From Tetrastigma voinierianum (lineage: Eukaryota > Streptophyta > Magnoliopsida > Vitales > Vitaceae): DNA of 64,000 nucleotides. Positions 57,677 through 64,000 of the stretch are shown here, in pieces. The stretch is from contig JAEQBH010007365.1 of the NCBI GenBank assembly GCA_016808115.1, positions 62,001-126,000 of the forward strand, given 5' to 3'. Positions within the stretch are counted from its first letter, which is position 1. Each line of letters opens with the position of its first letter. Below the pieces are notes generated by a model. That model did not search any database. It was not told where the DNA came from and saw only the letters and a program-made list of their open reading frames with translations. The position numbers and the translations under genes are program-made.

Positions 57677-57681
57677 GGATC
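57677..57681. repeat. Target-site duplication of element B, right copy
   Basis: GGATC directly follows AACCCTATCA and matches 35,970-35,974. Confidence 0.9.
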
Positions 57682-58312
57682 CTCAACCTTATAGATGTAT
57701 TGGATGAGGATTCTTTTTATCACATTAATTCGGATTGGATTAAATATTTTAAATACCTAAATTTAGAATAAGATGTAAATAAATAAAATTGAAGTGAATA
57801 GACAAATAAGTATTGTAATTAATTGTTTCAGTGTGACATAAGATTTTATCACTATCTTGAAATTATAGTGTAATAAAAAATAAAAAAAAACAAAGGTTCT
57901 TTATTCTTTATAGTTAATTTTTCTTTAATTTATTCATTTGCTTTTTTTGGTAATGATCTAAAGCTGTTAATCCATATGACATTATTCTAGTATCTCAAAT
58001 TAAAAAAAAAAGAAGTGAAAATTCTAAATATTTTTATAAAGTATTGTCTATTAAAATAATATTTAAAAAACTAATTTCATACTTCTCTTTCAACTATTAT
58101 TTATTAAGTGGTTCCTTTTTTCCTTGTTTGACATCTATTCATTACAACATAGTATTTTATTCTCCTTGAATAATAGTTGAAAGAGAAGTTAGAAAGTCTA
58201 TATATATAATAAAATTAATATTTAGGGCATGATAATTTGTTCTATATATAGAAGGAAAATTAGAAGTTTTTATTTCTATTGTGCTTTACATAAATTATAA
58301 CACCAATCTTTA
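57682..58312. other. AT-rich intergenic sequence
   Basis: No gene is recognised. A short open stretch at 57,682-57,771 has no family match I can name. The rest is AT-rich with A-runs. Confidence 0.55.
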
Positions 58313-60144
58313 GTTATTTTCAACATGTTAGGGTATTATGTTAGCATAAATTGAAATTTTAAATGGTAATTGCGGAAATATAGAATTTATAAAACCGGAA
58401 ATTTGACCGATTATAAAGGCAAAACCATAATTTGTCCAAAAGGGGCATCGAGGCATGGCTTATGAAATTAGAGGCCAAAGTATAAATAATAAGACTTGTA
58501 ATGTAATTAATGGAAGTTGGGGGGATTAAGCTAAATAATCAAAAATTTTATTATAAATAGATGTGAGACCAAAAATGCATTAATTTTGGTCTCGAGCAAA
58601 AGAAGATACGGGAAGGAGAGGAAAGGGAAGGAGAAGAAAGAGGAAGGAGAAGAAGAAGGAGATCAAGCCAAGAGTATGGATGCTTGACTTTAGTATGAAT
58701 TTTTTATGGAATTCTCAAGTTTTATGTGAAGGTCAATGCGCTTGTATGGTGGAGAACACCGACATGGTTGTTAGGATTACATCCTAACCAAAGTTTTCTT
58801 GAAATAGGGTTCATAAAATTCTAAATGGCACAAGATTGTTATGAAATCCTCATTTTGAGGAGGGATTCATATTAATTGTGTTGGGTTTACAAAAAACCTA
58901 AGTAAGCAACTATAATTGATTTATGTATGGGTTATAACCCATAATACTATAGTTATTTTGGGAGAATTCATGATGATTTTGATCTTATGGATGAAAGTGT
59001 ATGAAAAGGAGAAAAATACACATTACGGGCATTTTCGGGTGAAATTAATACCAGGTACACCTTGGTGTACCGGTGCCACGGAGTTTGGTCATTTTTGGCC
59101 AACGTGTGCCGTGCCGTGGGCTATCATAAGTCTTTGCCTATTCTGTTTTCTGTTTCGACCGATTTGTGTTTTATGCATAACTTGCTCATTTCTTATCCGA
59201 GTTGAGTGATTCAAGTAGTCAATTAAAATAGACTTCAAGAAAAATCAAACATCAAGAAATAGGAATTGTCAAATTCTGATTCTAGGTGGCCCAAAAATTC
59301 ACTCAAAGTGGGACCGTATACCAAGCCAATTCTGCATCAGTCTTGAACATAGAAGTGAGCAAGGTTGTTCGGACGTAACTTGGTTCGATTGCTCAGGTGG
59401 GTGATTCAGTTGGAATAGAACCCTTAGCACCTTAGATTTAAGTAATTGCAAAGAAGATAATTGCCAAATATGAAGTTAAGATCCCGGAAAAGTGAGTATT
59501 TCAAACTGTCCCTAGGGAAAAATCGGTAAAATGACTAGTTGGCATGAAAATGCCATAACTTTAGTTTGGATGATCGTTGGATTGATTCAATTCTGGGTAA
59601 ATAGATTCATAGAAGAATAAGAATATGAATAAGGTGTGATTACATTCGCATCATACTTTACCGGTATATGAAATACGATGCCATAAGTGAACACGTAATG
59701 GAAATTTGAAATGCCTTATTATAAAATAGTGATTCACGAACTCATATAAATTATAAAAATGCCTAGACCGGTTATTAAATGACACGACCTCACATTTAAA
59801 TTAATTGCGGGTACTCTGATTAGTGCTATGGAACTCACATTCTGATTAATTGCCGGTATACGTTAGTGCTTTCGAGCACTCTTGCAGTTAATTGCCCGAT
59901 TTTCCTTATTAATCTTCTGCACTCTTTGTGCAGTTAGTACTTGGTATACGATTAGTCTTTGACACTCACGATACATTAATTTTCGGTACTCTGATTAGAT
60001 ACTCTTACCCTTCTTGATACGATGAAATCTTGATGCCACATTAGAAGTCTTCTGGCAACTCTGTCCCAGGTTAAGTCTTCTGTTATTTCATATCCGTTAA
60101 GTCTTCTGGCGCTCTGTTCTTCTTTACCAAAATATATCTCTGAT
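58313..60144 (+). mobile_element. Chromovirus-type LTR, left part
   Basis: CAACATGTTAGGGTATTATG near 58,319 is matched by AAACATGTTTATAGTATTTA near 60,151. Both are followed by ATAATTTGTCCAAAA or TGTAATTTGTCCAAAA. This indicates two copies of one LTR start. A GA-rich leader lies at 58,610-58,665. Short GATTAGTGCTATGG-type sub-repeats lie at 59,800-60,110. The LTR resumes after the inner copy and ends near 62,246. Confidence 0.55.
59800..60120 (+). repeat. Short tandem repeats in the LTR
   Basis: Degenerate ~40-bp units contain TTAATTGCCGGTA, CTCTGATTAGTGCT and later GTTAAGTCTTCTGGC. Similar units resume at 61,495-61,580 after the inner LTR. Confidence 0.6.
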
Positions 60145-61494
60145 CGTTTTAAACATGTTTATAGTATTTAGTAAGCATAATTTAACTATTTTGTGATTAA
60201 ATGCGAAATATAGAAACTTGAGAGACCAGGAAAGTTACAAAACAGGACAAAATTGTAATTTGTCCAAAAAGAGGGCCAAAAGACATGAATTAAGAATATT
60301 TGAGGCCAAAATGAAATAAAGGAAGTTTATTTATAAATAGAATGAGTTATGGGTCTTTTAGTTTGTAAGTGATTTAATGGGATTGCAGAAAAAGTGTTTT
60401 AAAGCAATTAAAGGTCGATTAGAATAACATAATAACATGTTTTGGAAGATAATTATGAAAATGTCGGAATGCTTAGGGCTCCGACTTGGATCAGCCAGGC
60501 GGGTCAGGTCGAGGATTCGGGTCGCGACACTTTAAAAAATTTAATGGAAGCGAAATAAATGTTTTGATTGAACGTCGGAGTAAGCAAGGCTCCCGGCTTA
60601 GGTCATGATCGGGTCAAGTGAGGATTCGGTCATGACACTTTTAAAAAATGAGAATTTATAAAGCGAAAACAAAAAGGATTTGCGGGCATCCCAGGATCAA
60701 ATGTAATTTCTAAGGGAGTTGATTAATGGCTTGGTCAGAGTGAAGTGATAAAGAGTCTAATATGTATTGTGATATTAATGCGATTTGAACTGTATGAAAT
60801 TGATATGATTTGATTTGATACGGTGCCATTGTATACGTATAAGTTTACTTTGAATATGATTTGATCTATCATACATGTAGTAGATATGAGTTACAACTTT
60901 GTAATACATGACACGAGGAAAGTAATATGAACAAGATAATGGGAATACGAAAGAATAAAATCTACGTATATAATGTAAGGATGAGTTAGAAGTCACATAA
61001 GAATAGGCTTAGTTATATGCATAAGTAAATGTAAAAAAATAGTAGCGGAGTGTGTATTTATTGGTGAATTCTTGTCTATATGTTCCCCACTAAGCGTAAG
61101 CATGCAGTGTTCAATCCGTGTAGATCTTGAAGAGAATAAGAAGGGCAGGGACATTCCACACCGTGGTACGGGCCAAATCTCGAGAGATAGGTGCTCCCAT
61201 TTTCCCGCAATCTACGATGTTTGTATTAGATATGTACATGTATAAATGTGGGACTTAGCATATGTGCTTAGAGATTTTAATGGATACCACTCCCGGTGGT
61301 AACTCCTTTGTATATATGAATGACTTTGGTTATTACAAAAATTATTTGTATGCCCAGGTATAAGTTAAGCTCACGAAAAATATTGTTTGTATAAAAAAAT
61401 AAAAAATAAAAATAAAAGTCCCGATGTATGGTTTCGCACCGAAACCGGTTGAGGATTACTTGTCCGAGAATTGAACCGGGAGATAAGTGACTGT
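60145..61494 (+). mobile_element. Inner chromovirus-type LTR inserted in the first
   Basis: This is a second LTR copy of about 1.35 kb with its own start region and a CCACTAAGCGTAAGCATGCA segment at 61,086 that is repeated near 61,894 in the outer LTR. CTGAT precedes it (60,140-60,144) and recurs at 61,495-61,499, a candidate target-site duplication. No genes are attached. Confidence 0.5.
60465..60660 (+). repeat. ~110-bp tandem duplication in the inner LTR
   Basis: Two units share GCTCCGACTTGG or GCTCCCGGCTTAG, then GGATTCGG and GACACTTTTAAAAAAT, ending with AAGCGAAA. Confidence 0.65.
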
Positions 61495-61499
61495 CTGAT

Positions 61500-62246
61500 T
61501 AGTGCTATGACACTCCTGTTCAGTAATATGGCAATCATGCTTTGTGCTACGGCACTTTAGTACTGTATAGTATCTTCGGATACTTGTGTCGATGTCTTAC
61601 ACTTTTAATGTAGCGAATGCAGGTATTCCCGCGAATTATATGATAATAACTTGAATAATGAATGAGAGGAAGCGAAGGTGTATGGATTACGTCGTAATAC
61701 TTATGTGCCATTTCGAATAAATAAGCTCACCATGCTTCTACGGAGTTAGAATAAACATAAGTCGTTATAAGCATAATTACTTGTATAAGTCCAGTATCTG
61801 AATGCATGAATTCAGATATCCGTTATTGTCATATGCTTATTATAGCTGTGTACATACGTATTATATATGTTTTTTTTTTTTTTTTTTTTCCCACTTCAGC
61901 GTAAAGCAGCAATGGTTTTAATCCGTGTAGGTACGGAGAAGAGCGTCAGAGAACTTCCGCATTCTTGAGTAACACAGTAAGGGTTCATCCTTTGGGTTCA
62001 GCACTCGATCGATGGTGTAATGGTATAGTTTTGGATATGTAAATGAGACTCGATCACGTATGTGGCGATCGTAAGCACCGCCACGATGGTAGTTTTATTT
62101 TGGACTTTTGTATATGATGTTGAGATATTATAAGACTTGGATATACCAATGTCTAATTAAAGCGGGGAAAAGTCTCGATTATATGTTCGTCCGGAAGCCA
62201 GGTTCGGATCCATGATCGGGTCGGGCCGGGAATCAGGGCGTGACAT
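61500..62246 (+). mobile_element. Chromovirus-type LTR, right part
   Basis: This continues the outer LTR. It ends GGGTCGGGCCGGGAATCAGG followed by GCGTGACA at 62,246, a typical chromovirus LTR terminus. A T-run lies at 61,869-61,889. Confidence 0.55.
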
Positions 62247-62487
62247 AAATTCTATACCAATTTTTAGCTATTATTATTTATATTGGTTTCTATCCTTTTT
62301 GAGACTTTGAGGATCAATTGAGAAGATCGTGCTAGTATATTTTTTAGAAAATATTTATTTTACAAAAGTCTTAAAGTATCTTGTTAAAAAATTTGAGCTA
62401 GAAAAACAAGCATTTTTTGAACTTATTCAATAATCTTAATTTATTATAAAATATTTTATTGTGTATTTTTCTTTTTTCTTAGGAGCT
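62247..62487. other. AT-rich flank of the second DUF295 gene
   Basis: No gene is seen. It ends in a T-rich stretch and CTTAG just before the start codon, which could be an intron end or 5' leader. Confidence 0.5.
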
Positions 62488-63720
62488 AATGGAGGAAGAA
62501 ATAACCACAATTGAGGAATCACATTTAGTTTGGTGAGAGACAAGTTGAGTCCATGGTCTTGTTTGCCATTAGAGTACAAGTTTAATACTGCTCTTTTTCT
62601 GCCTTATAATAATCATGTCACTTTTCATGCTACATGTAAGTCATGGAATTATGTCATTGCTTTTCCTGATCAACATCAATCTCCCCTTTTGTTTTCTTAT
62701 GTGAAGATCGATATCACCTGTTTGATCCCATTTACAATACTTATGAGAGGTCCATTCAACAATCTCCAACGACTAAAATCTTATACTCCAATTTTGGTTA
62801 GTTACTCATGGGAACATTAGTAGACTCCGATCCAAGTTTTTTTTTTCTTAAATATTTTTACAAACGAGAGACTTGATCTTTCGGATTTCCCATTAAATAT
62901 ACGAATTGCAAAATTTAATTTCTCTTCTTCACCAAGATCTTCTTACTGTGTTGTTGTTGGAGTAAGAATTATAAATAAGTACGCTCAGATCGTGGTGACG
63001 AAGCCAGGGAAAAAAAGATTGGACTATTGTGGAAGTGATGGAGTTTACTATGAGAATTAGAAAAAACTTTTATACATCGGAATGCAATCCAATTTTTTAC
63101 AATGGGCAATGCTTTTGCTTGGATATACATGGAAGAGTGGCAATATTTGATCCCAAGGAAGCTTTCATGGTTGAAAGTGATGGAGAGTTATTATCGGCTA
63201 CGATAAGTGAAGAAGGACAAATTTGCATTTATAAACTCCATTCCTCTAAAAGGGATTGGACAGGGCCAGTCCTGATATATTCGAGGCATGGGGAAGTAAC
63301 AAAATAAGGATCCCTAATGTATATGAAGTTCAAGGTCTCTAATGTCATATACATTAGGGGCCCTTGTTTTGTTACATACATTTGGAAATACCGAAAAAAA
63401 AGGATTGAATGAAGTTTAGTGGGAAATGGGAAAGGTGAGTCGTGAGTGAAACTATCCAGAGCATTTTTCGAATAATCAATTTTTTTTTTTTTTAGTTTTC
63501 TAATTCAATTGATTTTTTCTCCATATGGGCCTTTGGCAGGTACTCCTCTTGTCCTTAGTCGAGGCCAACCCTATGATTTGATAAATATGACAAATTTGAA
63601 TCATAAGATATTATATCTTAGTTATATTATATCATGGATAGAGACGACAAAGCTTAAAGGGATGGAGAATAACATCTATTTTCCAAAGTTTCAAGACGAT
63701 GACATGGTGTTCTAGTGTCT
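62488..63720 (+). pseudogene. DUF295 F-box-like gene (broken)
   Basis: ATG at 62,488 opens MEEEITTIEESHLV, and the frame then shifts to VRDKLSPWSCLPLEYKFN, a weak F-box start. TCKSWN (about 62,640) matches the C-K-S-W end of plant F-boxes. Further on LDLSDFPLNIRIAKFNFSSS, then GQCFCLDIHGRVAIFDPKEA and a kelch-like middle follow. After CAG at 63,535-63,537, GTPLVLSRGQPYDL and NNIYFPKFQDDD give the typical DUF295 C-terminus. At least three frameshifts are present, one in a seven-A run near 63,010. A stop at 63,305 suggests an intron before 63,538. F-box proteins bring targets to SCF ubiquitin ligases; the family call is by motif. Confidence 0.65.
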
Positions 63721-63802
63721 CAATACCAAGTGAGGATATGTATAGTTTATTGGAATCAATGTATTCCACATGAATTAAACCCATGTTTTGAATTTCATTT
63801 AA

Positions 63803-63871
<69 letters not shown>

Positions 63872-64000
63872 TTCTTTGAATTGCTTTTTTTACGTTCCAA
63901 AATATATTTAAAAATTAATTTTTTCAACAATTAAAAAAGCCCTAAGTTAGAAATTTGCAAGTTGATTTATTTATGGAGATGAAATTTTTTTGAATATTTA
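63721..64000. other. AT-rich 3' flank with (TA)n microsatellite
   Basis: About 63 bases of TA repeat lie at 63,807-63,869. Beyond it is AT-rich sequence with no recognisable gene. Confidence 0.8.

Noticed and set aside
57682..57771. Open stretch ending in a stop at 57,771 that reads across the restored target site of element B
   Set aside because: Only about 40 codons, with no family motif I can name. AT-rich DNA can give this by chance.

Overview
This window is nuclear DNA of a flowering plant, most likely a eudicot. It has an AT-rich background and a plant ARM-repeat U-box gene with introns. It also has two fragments of the plant-specific DUF295 F-box-like family and dense nested plant LTR retrotransposons of four kinds: Ty3/Gypsy Tat-like, Athila-like and chromovirus-type LTRs, plus one Ty1/copia element. 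No prokaryotic features, rRNA genes or convincing tRNA genes were seen.

Layout. Positions 1-3.3 kb hold the 3' part of a PUB43/44-like gene (+). Positions 3.6-6.9 kb hold a broken DUF295 gene (-) split by a lone LTR of about 2.4 kb. Positions 8,492-21,332 are Tat-like element A (-), flanked by the perfect 5-bp duplication CTTAA. Positions 21.3-25.9 kb hold chromovirus-type LTR sequence. Positions 25,853-33,447 are a nearly full-length copia element D (-), flanked by CATTG and sitting inside another LTR that resumes at 33,448 and runs to about 35.4 kb. Positions 35,975-57,676 are Tat-like element B (-), flanked by GGATC, with an Athila-like element C (+, about 47,499-56,078) inserted in its gag. 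Positions 58.3-62.2 kb hold one LTR inserted in another. A second decayed DUF295 gene (+) lies at 62.5-63.7 kb. The two DUF295 genes point away from each other and bracket the whole nest.

How the parts relate. A and B are two copies of one family. In the sense (-) direction each reads LTR, gag, protease, reverse transcriptase, RNase H, integrase, a purine-rich tract, a long tandem-repeat block, an antisense reading frame and the 3' LTR. Without C, B is about 13.1 kb and A is 12.8 kb. C keeps gag, protease and a downstream ORF resembling the 'putative plant transposon protein' domain, but I find no reverse transcriptase, RNase H or integrase in it, so it would need enzymes from another element. 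The chromovirus-type LTRs have no internal genes beside them.

Caution. Almost every coding frame inside the repeats is broken by small insertions or deletions, and two compensating frameshifts occur in the U-box exon, while the next 1.1-kb exon is clean. Some breaks may be assembly or read errors, so 'pseudogene' here means broken in this sequence.
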